A stretch of 64,000 nt of DNA from Musa acuminata AAA Group (GCF_036884655.1 NC_088348.1:27576001-27640000); one strand, 5' to 3'; numbered from the stretch's first letter, positions 10,133 through 23,932 are shown. Made by a program: numbers and translations. Notes: generated by a model not told the origin, from the sequence alone.

Positions 10133-12904
10133 GGCGAGAGGCGGGTAAATGAGGAGAAGAAAGCGGGAAGGAGACAGCGGACCGAGGCCGCGAGCACCGC
10201 CTGCGCCCTAATATAGCTCCTCTTTGCTTGAATTCAGCTGCTTGTGGTAGACTTCGTTGGACCGGCAAGGAGTTCCGCGACGCGGAGGTAACGGCGAATG
10301 AGATTCCTCTCTCTCTCTCTCTCTCTCTCTCTATGTATTAATAGTTTTCTCGATGCGTCGTTAGACGTATTTTTATTCGTTTCCCAATTTTGAATACGTT
10401 TCACATTAATTTTGAAGTGAAAAATACGGATCAACACATTATAAAATATTAAGTATATCATACTCACTTATCAAATATTAATTTTTTATTAAATAATTTA
10501 GATAATTTTTTATAAAGATGCCAATCATATCTTACAACTTTATTTGTGAGAGACCATAATAATTAATAGTTGGGGAATCTATTATCTATGTATTTTGTTT
10601 TTGTTGGACACTCATCTTTTCCACTGTAGAGAGGCTTGCAAGATACTTGCGATGACATGAATGATATCATTGCGAGCGAAGCCCTGAATTATTGGTTTGA
10701 TGTAATATTTCTAAAATTATTTGAATTTTTTTTATAATTATTTTGCTATTCTATCCTTAGGGGTTTTAGTGCAACTTAGCATATGGTTAATTTGGAAAGC
10801 AAGGAATGATGCTTTCATTAATAGGATTATTTTCCATGTCCTCCTCCTTTTAGTGTTTTCTATAAATTATTTTCTTATGCTATGAATCCCCATGAAGGCT
10901 ATTTCTTCTTGATAATTTGGTCGTTTAATAGGGTCATATCATATAATAATTAGTTGAACTAAACTTAACATAGTTATTAAAATTAATCAATGATAAAGGT
11001 AATATTATGTACCGGATTGTATAGTCCGATCACGATTCAGTTCGAACCAAAAATCAAATTAAGTATGATATGAACCGAAATCGATTTTCGATTCCTCAGT
11101 TTTAAACTAATTAAGTATGATAAATATTTATAAAAGTTAAATGTACTAATAATATAATGATTAAATGGTTGGTTTTAAACCTAAGAAACTTATGTTCAAA
11201 TATTAATAGTATTATTTATTTAATTATTTTTATAACTTTTTTTTGTATTATTACGCTCATGAAAGTTATGTATCTGGCTTTTAAATTTTAAAATAAAATT
11301 ATATATTTTTATATTATTTTTAATTAAAAATACTAAAAATTAACTTGCGAGTTCTATAACCAAAATCAAAATTAATAGTTCTATATTCTATCATAAAACC
11401 AAAGCCATTTTAAATAGAGTAAGATCACCATTCAACTAAAACAAATGCAAAGCGTGTAGTTGATATTTAACAAGAAAAATCATATTTTGAGTCTTTATAG
11501 AGTTAAATATACGCATATTATAAAAAGATGTTTATGATATGGTACATATTCTATTTTGTTATGGTATGTGGTCCTCAAATTTCGACCATAATATTCCGAA
11601 GTTCTTCCTCAACTTGACATCCATGCTAAATCATTATAAAGAGAGGGCCCTTCTCACTTTGACATCCAATTTTGAATGGAAATATTTGACCTAATACAAT
11701 AACCATTTCATAATTAAATAAGATTATGGACAAAGCACTACTGCTCTCTATTAGATAGAAGTGGAAATTTCTCATTGGGTCGAATCCTTTCGAGTTTGGC
11801 AACAAATAACATCTCTTTGGGTAAAGTAAATCATATTATTTTGATTTATGTATGTATACAATGAAATTAAGCTTATAATATGCATATTATATATTTAATA
11901 TTGCCTTATATTTTTAGTGAAACTAATAGTGATCGATGCAACTTAAAGCTTATTAATGTAACTTAAAATTTATGTTATACAAATTGTGGGATTGAGAATA
12001 AGGTGGTTTGGTAGGATTCCATATAAAATTATGCTAGTACGATATTTATAAATTTGATAATAAAAAATATTATATTACCAAATTATTTGACACATTTTTG
12101 TAAGGAGTTCGACAAAATTTAATGATGAATCATTTTGTTTAGATAATTATATAGGGTCAGTATGTTATTATTGATCATGTAAATGTTTGTCGAATCCTTA
12201 GCATTACGGTTAGCACATATCATGTATCGAGATGATCGTATATCAAAAATAGTGTCGAGCTATTTTTGATCAACGCATCGACCTGACTACATGTCTAATA
12301 GGTTATTATGTTGTTGATATATTTATCTGTCAAAATCCTTTTATTATCTAGAAGATAAATGATATAATTTATATAGGTTATAATTTATTGACACATAGGT
12401 ATAACTGACAAATATAAATTAAAGGAATTAAAGAAAATCATTAAATAAAACAAACTCATCCTCGGCTTACTTTAGCTCATATCTTCTTTATCCTAAACAA
12501 GAACAACACTTTAGCTAAAGGCAATTAATGACATCCTAGAAAATGAAAAAAGCATGATGTGTATCAAACGATCCCTATGCTCGAATGACATCCTCTTCTC
12601 ATGTCGTCATCATCGTCGGGAGTGGTGGATGCCATCTTTTGTATAGGTTATAACGTGGTTGGGTTATGTATGCGTCAATCAATGTAAGCATATTAATAAT
12701 GCAACTCAACAAATCGAGTTAATAATGCATCCCCTTTATTCATCCGATCCTATTTTTTCATTTAATTTTGTTTTTATCTCATTCACATATTTCTTTTCAG
12801 ATATGATTGAAGTGAATTCTTCTTCTTCTTCTTCGCTTCTCTATGATACATCCATTGTTAATACGCTTATTATAAGCTTCGAAAGAGCCGTACCGAGATC
12901 GAGT
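10133..12904. other. Intergenic spacer between PEX19 and CHX
   Basis: 10133-10330 is the PEX19 promoter and leader; it includes a (CT)n run at 10307-10332. The rest to about 12650 is strongly AT-rich with many stop codons in all frames. A (TTC)n run lies at 12818-12835, just beyond the CHX stop codon. No gene is recognised. Confidence 0.75.
10307..10332. repeat. (CT)n microsatellite in the PEX19 upstream region
   Basis: About 13 CT units, read as GA on the PEX19 coding strand, roughly 175-200 bp upstream of the start codon. Confidence 0.9.
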
Positions 12905-15534
12905 TTAATGGCGGGCGCTTCCAGCCACGGGAGTATCGGGCAAGTCGGACGTCAGCAGCCCCTCGTCAGCCTGCTGTGGTGGGTTTGCCGTCGGATCGAA
13001 CTGCTTGATTACCAACACCGACGATGTCGTGCCGAACTCGGACGAAGCCAAATAGCTCCCGACCGGCCCCAGCTCAGGGCAGTCATTCTTGTCAGTCAAA
13101 GCTACGGTGGCAGGCGCTTGACCTACCAGGAACAGGTTGCACCGCCCCATGTCCTTGATCGCAGCAACGATCTCGGCCTTTCCTCCCGCCACCTTATCGT
13201 CGTACGTGATGGACTCGTTGGAGGGCAACACCTTGTCGCGGAACACGGTGATGTAGTCCTCGTCGGCGGCGATCTCGTTCGCATCCATCCTTATGGTCAC
13301 GCTCCCTCCTCCGTCGCGGCCCCTCAACTGATCCGCTTGGGGAATGAACCGCGTGACGGTGAGCTGGATCCCTGGGTGCTCCGCCATGCGCATCCCGAGG
13401 GCGAGGGCCTCCCGGTCATCCCTGCCCCCGAAGAAGAGGACCGCCACCGTGTAGAACACTTCGCTGGCAACAACCTGAGCTGCGCCACCGAGCCCGCGGT
13501 CCACAAGGATGCCGACGGAGCACGGGGCACAGCGGAGGACACGCTGGTTGACGAGGTGGTAGGCGTGGCCGATCGACTCCATTGAACCATCGATCTGCTG
13601 GAGCTTGTGGAAAGGGAGGAGGATGAAGGAGGTTCGCTTCTGCTCGGCGCTCGTTATGATGTCCTCGTGGATCGTTTGGAGGTCGGAGATGGCAGTCATG
13701 GAGCGGACGGTGACGTTGCTGAGTTGCTGGTAGGCCTGGAAGGCGACCACGAGCTGGTCGCCGCCGTCCTCGTAGCACTGCTTCTTGTTCCAGAAGGGGA
13801 GGCCGTTGCGCCGGGCCTTGTGGACCATGGAGATGGCGGACGACCGCTCCGACAGCTCCATCAGGTGCACGGCGTAGACAGTGATGCCGCGGCGCCGAGT
13901 GCCACGGGAGGACTCGATCAAGTTGATCATGGTGGGGATGTTTCGGCTGCCGTGGAAGCAGGCCAGGATGCGGAACTCGCTCTCTGCGTCGTCGCGCAGG
14001 ATGCTGCGGTGCTTGTACGGCGGGGAACGACGTGCGGGCTTGTAGACGGCCATCACTATGGGCGTGGTGATGAAAGTGGTGAACAGGGCCATCAGCACCA
14101 GTATGGCGAACGTCTCGTCGTTGAGAACCTGTCACGTCTGTCTCGGTCAAACGATACGAGTACGGTGCTTAAGTCAGAGAGAGAGAGAGAGAGGGAGGAG
14201 AAGTCTTACGTACTTTTCGATCCTTGCCGATGTTGAGGACGATGAGCTCGACGAGGCCCTTGGTGTTCATGAGGATGCCCAGCGTAAGGGCTTCTCTCAT
14301 GGGAACCTTGACAAGCAGCGAGACGACGAGGGTGCCGCCGATCTTGCCGAAGCTCGCGGTGCAAATGACGAGAACGAGTAGAGCCCACGACTGGCCGCCG
14401 CGGATGGTGGCCACGTTGGTCTTGAGGCCGCTAGAAACGAAGTAGAGCGGAAGGAAGAGCCCAGCGATGAGGTCCTCGATCTTCTCAATAAGGACCCCGG
14501 CGAAGGGCCCGTCCTTGGGAACGACGATGCCGATGATGAAGGCGCCGAACAGGGCGTGAATGCCAATGGTGTCGGTGACGAAGCCGGCCGCGAGGACGGT
14601 GGCGAGCGTCGCGCAGATGTAGATCTCCTTGACCGGCTCGCCTACCGGGGAGCGGCGGGCCATCCAGTCGAGAACGGGGCGGACTAGGAGGGCGACAAAG
14701 ACGACGAAGCCGACGCCAGTGAGGAGGACCCAAAGGGAAATGAGGGGGGATCCTGAGCCTGTCAGGGCGATGGCGAGAGCGAGGAGGATCCAGGCTGCGA
14801 CGTCGTTGACGGCTGCAGCGGACATGGCCATGCGGCCGAGGTCGGTAGTGAGGAGCTTGAGCTCGGCGAGGATGCGGGCGAGGACGGGGAAGGCGGTGAT
14901 GGAGAGGGCGACGCCCATGAAGACTAGAAAGGGGCCAGCGCGGACGCCCTTGGAGACGGTGTGGCGGAGGACGACAGAGGTGCCGATGCCCATGATGAAG
15001 GGGAGGGAGATGCCAGCGACGGCAATGCCCAGGGCGCGCTTCCCGGTGCGGCGGATGGCACGAATGTCTAGCTCCAGCCCCACCAGGAAGAGGAAGAAGA
15101 GAAGGCCGATGTTGGCGAGGGTGTCGAGCACCGTCAGGCTCTGCTTCGGAAACACCGTGTTGAGGAACGCCTCGCTGCGCCCCAGCGCCGATGGGCCCAG
15201 CAATATCCCGCCCTGCAACACATCATGCGACACAACGTGATGTCCACAACGTTTCATCTCCACCAACCCAACGGAGAAATCCAACCAAGCGAAGGAGGAG
15301 AAGAGACCGAGGAGCACGTACGATGATCTCGGCGATGACGCGCGGCTGGCGAAGGGGTCGCAGGACGAAGGCGAGGAATCTCGTGACAGTGATCACCAAG
15401 CAGATCTGGACAATGGCCAACGGCAGCGCATAGTCCAGTGGGTTGTCGCCCTGCCACGACCCGTTCGACGTCGCCTTCATCGGCGGCTTGCACGTCGTCG
15501 CTGCCGCAGTCGTGTTCAGCGCCACCGTCGCCAT
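12905..15534 (-). CDS. CHX18: Cation/H+ exchanger, CHX17/18/19 type (three exons)
   Basis: Plant CPA2 monovalent cation/proton antiporter; the CHX17-19 clade acts in K+ and pH homeostasis of endomembranes (prevacuolar compartment, family knowledge). Minus-strand exons 15534-15322, 15212-14214 and 14128-12905 join in phase 0 to give 811 residues, against about 810 for Arabidopsis CHX18. The N-terminus has the clade signature [20 protein letters not shown]. The Na+/H+ exchanger domain of about 12 helices covers residues 30-430, with the conserved pair N207-D208 in [10 protein letters not shown] and the motifs [14 protein letters not shown] and [19 protein letters not shown] long C-terminal hydrophilic region with USP-like folds follows, ending before AGSARH. 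The start chosen is the first true ATG, matching MAT- in homologues. (GA)n lies in intron 2. Confidence 0.95.
14176..14193. repeat. (GA)n run in CHX intron 2
   Basis: Nine GA units inside the 85-bp second intron of the CHX gene. Confidence 0.85.
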
Positions 15535-16595
15535 TCCAACCTTCTCAACCACCCCTCCGTCTCTATTTTACCCTCTTCCCCCCTGAAGAAGAAGAAGAAT
15601 TCCATTAGAACAGTAGTGCAATGCGGTGCTACAGAATAATTCACAGTGATACAATCTTCAACATGCCTATCTTCGACAGAGACAGAGGAGGAGGAGGAAG
15701 GATGCCGAAGGCGTAAAGGTTTCAAGAGAGAAACTCGAGGAAAGATGCAATGAATCCCTGGGATTATAATACCATCTCTATATATACCACGAGGGTTGGA
15801 ATGCGGTGGCGAGTAATTGTAGGGGAAAGAGAGGTCAGAAAGGAAGAACAGGCAGGATCGAGATCACCTCGCCAACTAATATAACCAAAACCAACGCAAG
15901 AAAGGGATGACCAAAAATAGAAGGCCGGTCGACCAAAGTTTTCCGACCCCAACACTGCTAACCACTCCTTCCTTCCTCGTGCAAACAGGTATGCATCTTC
16001 TTCCCAAGGAAGACTGTGGTAGCAGCGGCATGGAGTGCATGCATAAATGGATAGTTCATCCTGGAGGATAAGTTCGAATCAGAACATGTCAGGGAAGTAA
16101 TTCTCTAATTATGATACTGCCTACCACGTCAGATTCATTTGGATTCTATGGTATGAGCATCAAGTGCTGCAGATGAGCTTTGACGAAGTTGGAAGGGAAG
16201 GCAACTTTTGCATTGACAAGCGTTACTGTGAAATGGGGTTGACTTAATAGGAACAGTGATAGAATTGTAGAAGATATCAAGGAAGTAACTCTCGCGTATA
16301 CTGCCGCTCTTCTCGGCAGATGCGTTTTGATTCTATGGGGTAAGCCTTTATGGCGTGACGAGCGCTACTGTTATGATAGATGTTGACGTTGACTTGACAC
16401 CGGTCCAATTAAGATGACTCGGGCCCAGCCAAAGTCCGAGCAATCGTAGCCCGAACCGGTTCTGATTTGATAGATCGCTCGATAGGACTCAAATTGGACC
16501 GGCGTGGCCGCCCAAATTTTGAGATGGGCTAGGGCTTACGGACACTCTTTCATCGATCGTATCGAGGTTGTTACCGGGAGACCAAACGGAGGAGG
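15535..16595. other. Divergent upstream region of CHX and the 16596 candidate gene
   Basis: The CHX leader and promoter lie on the left. Between 16400 and 16595 the sequence becomes GC-richer and looks like a leader for a plus-strand transcript beginning near 16560. No coding sequence is recognised in between. Confidence 0.55.
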
Positions 16596-19205
16596 ATGAT
16601 GGCGAGGAGGAGGAATGACATTTCGATCCATCCGATGGATGTGCAGGTTAGGTTTCTGGCGTCTTAGCTAGTTTGTACTTGTTTATCTATACATGCTTAA
16701 GTGCTGGCATGAGAGGATTAAGATTCGATTTTTCTGGGAGTAAATGGGATATGGTCTTTGTTGGGGTAATCGGAAGCATAATCACGTGCTTGCATTGTAT
16801 ATTTATTTACCTACGGAGTTTTGTCATGGAACTTTTAAGATTGAGGAGCATCTTGGATCTCCGTCAACTACAGTCATGGAAGATCACTGAGTACTTCTTA
16901 GCAATCGTTAAATCTTGTAGCACCTGTACTGGGCGTAGTGGTAGGATTTCTCAATGTTCATTAAAGGAAGCCTTTTTTTCGTGGTTATGAAACACTTTCT
17001 TTTGATAATTTGAACTGAAATAGTTGGCGAAAACAAGGGGCATTATTAGATGGAAGATCTATAATTATGCAGTTTGGACAGTGCGTATACGACTCATGCT
17101 GTTACCAAGATGGACATGCTATTTTTGTTTCTAGTAAAAGTTCAACCATGTAGTTTTTGGAAATACAAGTGTCTTTGTGATGGTTTTGATGCATAAACTG
17201 GTGTATCTATTTTTGGAAATCGACAATTCATAGCTATATGATATAGTAGTAAATGCCTAAGTCATCTAGGACCTTCACAAAGATCCATCCTATACATGTT
17301 ACAGGTTCAATTCTGGCGATAATACCACCTGAGCGTGTATGGCTGAGGATGGAAGTTTGCATTCTGGCTGCACTAGTCAATCTTTTCTGATCATTTAAAT
17401 CAGCTAAGGGCCAAGGCTCAATTTGGATTCTTTCCAGCTGGGAATGTCCAATCTGATATGCATTCTGTGAGAGTCACAGGTGATTAGATAGTAAATTATT
17501 TTAATGCCATCCCTTCTCATCTGTCTCAGGATAGTGACAAATTGAGTAGAAAGCTTTAGTTTGACATTTATTAATTACAAACTAAGAAGTGATGAATAAA
17601 AAATTGGATGACCAAATCGACTAGCATTTATTCTGTACGCTTCTGTTTTCGACCTTTCCCCGACTATTTATAAAGTATTTGAAGCTCACAGGTAGTTAAT
17701 GTTTTAAATTTCATGGCCTTCTCTTCTAATTCTTGTCTCAGTGCTTCTTGAATGAGGCAGAGACTCGGATATTGGAGTGATGGAAAGTATGGTATCTTTG
17801 GGTGATTGGAGGTGTTTATCTGTATGCCTTCTGATCGACCTCTCTGATATTATTAATGACTATCATCCTCATTAATTACCTTGATGTGTTCTCTGGAATA
17901 TTTTATGACATCAGCAGTCGTATTGCCTGTCAAGGTGTTTTTTTCATTCTTGGTGAGTATCATCTGTCTGCGTTCACTCTTCAAGGTCTTGTTAGTCCAT
18001 CAGCATAATTTCCATGTGTTTTATTCAGACGAATCTGTTACAAGGCATACATCGACCAAATGTTGAAAATTGTGGCATTTGATCTTAAAATTATACATCT
18101 TTCCCTGCAGTTTTTATGGATTGACTCCCTTTACTATGTTGTCCAGCAGCTGCAGGTGCTTGTCATTATGGTTAATGGGATGAGAATAAAATTGATCTTC
18201 TTTACAAATGATAACATGTAACCCATTTTTCCAAAAGAAACCTTTTTACCTTCCTTATATGAGAATTTGTTAAGGAAAACCACAATAGAAGTGATACCAT
18301 GCATCAATATATACAACTTGCTTGTAGGGAGTCACACTAAAGAAAAGTTTTAAGCCGCTCACTTCTTCACATAATTGGTAGGCATTGAAACTTGTGCAAA
18401 CTTGAGCATAGTTTCAAATTGTTGATCAGGGGTGAAAAATACATAGTAAAGAAGCTTGGGCTATTTCTGCCGTCTATCTGTGATGTTTGACTCTTAGAAA
18501 TATTGTCATTGTAACTCTCAAATTGATTGATGTATTCATGTGCTAGTGAGCTTAAGGTGTCTATTGTTTATTGTCATTTCATCTGTCACCTAATATACAT
18601 GGCAGTATAAAAAACAGTTATGGAGTAATAGATCTTAGACTATTTATTTAGTATAAATGTTTTCCCTACTCAGTCTAAATTTCCTGCTACTACTTCTTGA
18701 CAAATTTCAGCCAACTGAGACAATTATGATTGCCTAATCAATTAATGCAGAAAAAATGCATCTGAGTTCATGACAATGGATCTATCTGTATTTTATGTTC
18801 CTGCCGTATCATCAACAGACTCAAATGGTTGATGGATAGTCCCCTGGATATTCTATTGTATTAATGAAAAGTTTACGATCTAAATTAGGCATTTAATCTA
18901 TCCAAATTATGGGGTTTGCTGACTGTTGTTTTAACATGGGTGACTTTTTTTCTGCAACACCCTTTTTGTTTCAGAATAAGATGCGTGGAATTCCCTATGG
19001 TTGGCAAGCTGATGCATCAAATTTGTCTTCTGCATACTGTAGGAGCCAAATCCTTGTTTGCTCTGAAGTCACAAAGGTTCCATTCTTCATGTCTTTGTTT
19101 CAACTGGGATATTTCTTCACCACTGTTCATTAGATAGGGAGGTGAAAAGATTGATATGGAACATTATTATCCATGCTACAGGACACATCTGCTCATTCTT
19201 CATAG
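16596..19205 (+). CDS. Candidate three-exon small protein, unknown function
   Basis: I do not recognise this family. A leader-like region is followed by an ATG at 16596; a 51-nt frame (MMARRRNDISIHPMDVQ) ends in a GT donor at 16647. After an acceptor (tttgtttcag) an in-phase exon at 18975-19076 encodes NKMRGIPYGWQADASNLSSA and 14 more residues, again ending at a GT donor. An acceptor at 19180 leads to a short in-phase exon with stop TAG at 19203-19205, giving 58 residues. All junctions keep phase 0, but the exons are short and the model could be chance, incomplete, or a decayed gene. The rest of the interval is AT-rich and shows nothing else. Confidence 0.28.
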
Positions 19206-20070
19206 CAGTGATGCTCATAGCTTCATGAATCATGGTGTCCCTGCACCCGTCATGCTTACCAGATTGTTGATAACAAACAGGTAAAACTGCAGTCATATGA
19301 AAAAGATTGGCATCTTTGTTATCACATACTTGTTTGCTAATGATTTATGACAGTACTTCGAGTTTTGTCATCTATTTAACACCACTTTATTAATATAATT
19401 AGCATAATCTAGTTGCTATCTCCATTTTAAGGATTGGAAGTTCAAGTTAGAGACAGTTCTTTTGTTGCAGGAAAAGTAAAGGAATAAGGCTGACAATTGA
19501 TCATCTTTCTTTTGATTTTTTTCTTGTTAGTGTACATGTAGCTGGAGAATACATAATGCACAAGAGTTCTATCTTTGGTTAATCTTCTTCTTACCCAGTT
19601 TCATTAGTGTACATGTAGCTATCAGATGAACAAACAAAAAATTGACAGTAAAAACTCATGTCTTTAGAACTACATACAGTTTGTGTGATGACCTTCGTGG
19701 ACATCCATGTTGACTGCCATAGGAATTGATAGATTTTGCATCTCACTGTTACCATGGCACATGAACAAGGAAGATTCAGCATACACAAGGTAGAAATTCT
19801 GGAGACAAGTGATTGCAAAGCCATGAAAGCAAGGATATATAAGAATAAAGTGAAAGACACTGGTTACTACAAGCTTTTGTTTTTGACGCTCCACAGAATA
19901 TGCAAGGTTGAAGAGCTGATAGAATTTGTATATCATCAGCCCTAGATGAACGAGAAAAGAAGTATAAGGTATGCATGCTCTATGACTTCGAAGAATTTTA
20001 CTGCTTAAGCTTTGTAAGTTGATTTGTCTGTTGAGAGCAGAACTTTTTGTCGTTCTGATCTTTTCCCAAA
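19206..20070. other. Spacer downstream of MYB, no gene seen
   Basis: AT-rich sequence between the candidate small gene and the MYB stop codon. The word ttagtgtacatgtagctg occurs twice, near 19527 and 19604. No recognisable coding sequence. Confidence 0.6.
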
Positions 20071-21343
20071 CTATAGATGCTCGAAGCCCAGAGATACAGA
20101 GTGGAACCTCTTGCCATGGATGTCTGAAGCTTGCAATTCCTGCCGCAGTTGCTGGTTCTGGTACAAAGAACTCACAGTGTTCATAGCGGATTGGTTTCCT
20201 GTCTTGATGTCACCATACATGGGTTGGCTTTGGAATGCACCATGAAGGTACTCTGACCATTTGAGGTCCTCCATCTCGTCTCCGAGGTGGGCTTGCACAT
20301 CTTTCTCAGATGTCAATTCTGAGCAGGAGAAGACGCCACTGTCGAAGGAGCAAGTGCTCTGCAGCATGATGCGACCACCATCATTTACGCTTTTCCGGTT
20401 GCCAGTGTACCAGCCGGGGATTGTATCATCTTCTTCTTCATAGCTTGGTGGCAGAGCCATGGAAGTCGAAAGAGTTGTGATTGGGGTGGATATTGCATTG
20501 CAGTTCAACCAGAGGAGTGGATTCGAGTTGATCGTGATGGAAGTCGCCTGACTGCTGCTGCTGTAGTCAGGAGCAAAGCTTACCTGTGGAAAAGGGAGAT
20601 AACCCATTGAATTGGAAGAACAGCAGCTTGATGAACTCGTGAGGAACTGGTCCAAGAATATTTCTTTCTTCAAGGTGCTGCTCTCATCCATGGACTTATC
20701 AATCACCGACTGGAGATCGCTGGAGTCAGAATTCTTGTCGCTGTTGCTGGCCACCTTATCATCATCACCACCATCAACCTTGACAAGTGGCTTGTGGCTA
20801 CTGGGGTCGATACCTCTCTGTGTCAGCTTCTTCTTGATGCTGGAATTCCACAAATTCTTGATCTCGTTATCCGTCCTCCCCGGCAAATGTGCTGCAATCT
20901 TTGACCATCTGATGAAGTAAAAGACATGGAAGCATCAGCTAAACTGAGCCCTCATAGAACATGGACTTCATCGTTGGAAAAGACAAGGGGTGTTGCTTGT
21001 ACCTGTTTCCCAGGACTGCATGGAGTTCGATGATGAGGTCCTCCTCCTGCTGTGAGAATGTACCTCTCTTGAGGTCAGGCCTCAGGTAGTTGATCCACCT
21101 CAATCTGCAGCTCTTTCCACACCTTTGAAGACCTGGCAATTCTTGCGTGCGTGAAGGACATAAGACGGAGAGAGGAAAGCATGCAACTGGCCATCATCAC
21201 TTTAGCATACCTGCTTGATTAGGGACAGTGCTCCAACACCCATGGCCATACTTGTTAATGTGCTTGATGAGCTTCTCATCTTCCTCAGGAGACCAGAGGC
21301 CTTTTCTTGGCTTCTGCTTGTGGCAGCAGGAGTGCCCTCCCAT
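20071..21343 (-). CDS. R2R3-MYB transcription factor, MYB61/50/55/86 clade
   Basis: Nuclear DNA-binding regulator; this clade controls secondary wall, stomatal and resource-allocation genes through AC-type elements (family knowledge). Minus-strand exons 21343-21211, 21132-21003 and 20908-20071 join in phase to 366 residues. R2 starts [20 protein letters not shown] with regularly spaced W17, W37 and W57. R3 has F70 replacing the first tryptophan, as is usual, then W89 and W108 within [20 protein letters not shown]. The two introns sit at the classic R2R3-MYB positions (after the Q-A-G of R2 and within GNR-W of R3). [18 protein letters not shown] at the start and [17 protein letters not shown] after R3 are signatures of this clade. 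The C-terminal region is Ser-rich with no known catalytic domain. The exact orthologue cannot be assigned from one sequence. Confidence 0.93.
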
Positions 21344-21552
21344 TTGGCCGATTGCCGCAAGAAGAAGGTTTCTTTAGTGAATTAGGATGTGGAGAATTTT
21401 GAGAGTGGAAGAAAGAATTTGTGGGAGGTTGAGGAACTGTAGTTGCAGTGGTGGGGTTGGAATTAAGAAGTGGGCTGAGCTTAAAAGTATATGTGAGAGA
21501 GAAAGTTGACAATCAAGTGGTTAGGTTTGAGTTGAGGTTTCTTCTTCCTCCT

Positions 21553-21583
<31 letters not shown>

Positions 21584-23331
21584 GAAGTTACATGGTTCGT
21601 CACCTTCTCAGGGTTGATGCCTACTGTTACAGTGATGGGGGCAGTAAGTCTGATGTGAACCGAAGAAACCTTGAAGGTTGCAGTCATGTCTATCAGTAGA
21701 AGTAATAACTGACTTGAGTTCCTATCCTCAGATTGGGTTTGAAGCAACCCATGCAGCCCTTTCCTGCCAATCCTACCACAAGCGTATCATACAAAGGCCA
21801 GTACAGATTTGGAAACGGAGGAGCAAGAAAATCTTCTGATGGCCAGAAACTGGTTAGAGAACAGTTCTGTCAGAGTAGCAGTAAAGCTGTGTGTTGTTGG
21901 AACTAAAGAAAGACCAGGAAACAAGATATCCGTCTCAGACTTCCAACAGGAACTGATTGCCAGAGGAAGCAGGGGCGTTTTTTATCCTTTCTATGGAAAG
22001 CTCCATGATTGAGTCGATAGAACAAAATCCTGTGTGCATATTGTAAGAGAATTGGCATCTTCCTTTATATTAGCAGTATCACTGTTCTCATGGGAACTTA
22101 CAGGAACATGATTTTGGCCGTCAATCCCACTTGGTAAAACTAATCCGTTCTGTTCTATTTTTTGAGTTGTCATGTCCGAAAGAGGTAAATTCTTCTTGAG
22201 AAGATGTGATGCAAGATTCATAACTTGGATGGCGAAAAATATTTGCATATTGCACTTCATTTTGAGGGAAAAAAAATATATTATCTTATTTCTTTTAAAA
22301 AATTACATCGAGCGCATATCCGACAAAACCTCTCGATGGTCCAATGAATACAGATTATTTGTTCTTTGAAGATATAACTAGAAAGATTGTTGTAATCGCA
22401 GTATGCTCGATTGTTCTTGTGTAGTATCGTTTTTGTATGTTCTTGGAATCGTCAGCCTAACGAGGGAATTATATACAGCGTACTCGATAGACATTTTATT
22501 ATCACCAGAACCAGAACCAGAACCCGACATAACACATCCAGTCCTGATTGACCCATAGTCATTTCGTAGCACAAGGCTGTGTATCACCAGTTTCACGTAG
22601 ATTCAATGTTAGATAGGGTCGGTTCATGACAGATTTCTAGAAACACACCCCACCGTATTGCAATCTTGCAGGTATAGTTGAGAAGCTCCATCACCAAACA
22701 TTTATGTTAGATGTGGCTGCTGTGCGTGGTCCAAAGAGTTGGCCTCGGATCCATCATGCCCATCAGCCCCACTGCTATTGCTTTAATCTTAGCGTGCTTC
22801 TTGATGTTGATCCGTTCGGGTCACTACTGAACCCGAGCCACCCGACCCCCCACGGAAGAACCATCATCGGACGGCCGTGATCGCGACGATCGTGTTGCCA
22901 AATGCGGCCAATTCCGCCATCTGTGTGCATGATTAATGATTAATGATCGTGTGTTGGCAAAAGATTCAGCGGAATCTTTTATTTACGTCTAATTTGGATT
23001 ATAGCACCAAAATAGCGGCCGAGTAATTATTGTGTGGGAAAAGAGATCGATACCCAAAAATCTAAAATAAAAGTATTTTTATTTTATATAAAAGTATTTT
23101 TATACTTAATAAAAAAATTCTTTATCGTAGGAGGAGAGGATCTATTGGAAATCATTGGTCTTTTTCTGTGTGTTCTCCGCCGACAAAGGAGAAGGAGAAA
23201 AGTCTGGGTGGAGTGGTCACAAGGCTCGCTTTCACGCCTCGTACTTCTGTTTCTATCTCTCACTCCACCATTATTGGATTAACGAGATTTTAAGCTTCGG
23301 AATCTACTTTGTTAGTGGAAAGTATCGTCGG
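21344..23331. other. MYB upstream region and spacer
   Basis: The MYB leader and promoter lie at 21344-21750 and include a (CT)n run at 21552-21579. Farther right are only short stop-rich frames; 22800-22920 is locally GC-richer. No gene is recognised. Confidence 0.6.
21552..21579. repeat. (CT)n microsatellite upstream of MYB
   Basis: About 14 CT units, about 210-235 bp upstream of the MYB start codon; it reads as GA on the MYB strand. Confidence 0.9.
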
Positions 23332-23932
23332 TGTTACGGTAAGTAACTTTTTTAGCCGTGGCCTCGGGGCCGTCGCGGCTTGGTTCGAGTCCGGAAGGCG
23401 GTGATCTTCGTGGGGGCGCTCCTCGAGCCCGCTGGATCTCCGAAGGCAGTGATCTCTGAAGGCTTCCTACCTGCACAAAGGTCGGGTCGGGATGCTCGAC
23501 CCGGCCCCTCCGACGATCAAGTGAGAGAAAGATGTGGAGGGGGTTTAGGAGGAGGAAAAACCTCCGTGTGTTGAGTGTGTGATCCTCCCCTTTGCTTAGG
23601 ACTCAGGGGTATTTATAGAGGAGGTTTGATGTTACCTGACGTAGTTGTCTACAGGGCAGGGTCGTACCTCTGATGGCGTCTGTCATCGTGGGCGTTGCGT
23701 GGAGGGCCGAGCTGTCGGAGGGTATGGGAGGTGTCAATCGGTGCCTTCGCCTGCCTCGGCCGGCCCCGAGGGGTCAGCCGAGGGGGTTGTTCGGGTACGG
23801 TGGGTGTGGGCGAGTGTCGCGTCGTTGTTAATGCTCGTTCTAGGGCGGCGTGCTGCGCTGGGCGTCCGACGTGGGGGGGGCGTTTCGTGTCTAATCCGGG
23901 GTATTACGTCACGCCAGCGTTTTACCCTATCA
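23332..23932 (+). mobile_element. Solo LTR (601 bp) with 5-bp target site duplication
   Basis: Starts tgttacggtaagtaac and ends ttttaccctatca, i.e. TG...CA borders. The 5 bp before (gtcgg, 23327-23331) and after (gtcgg, 23933-23937) are identical, as expected for integrase-mediated insertion. A TATA-like element (ggtatttatagagg) lies at about 23608-23621. It shares the first ~90 bp and the TATA region with the copy at 3934-4507. No internal region, primer site or second LTR is adjacent, so it is a solo LTR left by unequal recombination. Confidence 0.92.

Noticed and set aside
12659..13585. 308-residue plus-strand frame
   Set aside because: Antisense to the third CHX exon, which has clear family similarity on the minus strand.
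14629..15240. 203-residue plus-strand frame
   Set aside because: Antisense shadow of the transmembrane exon of CHX.
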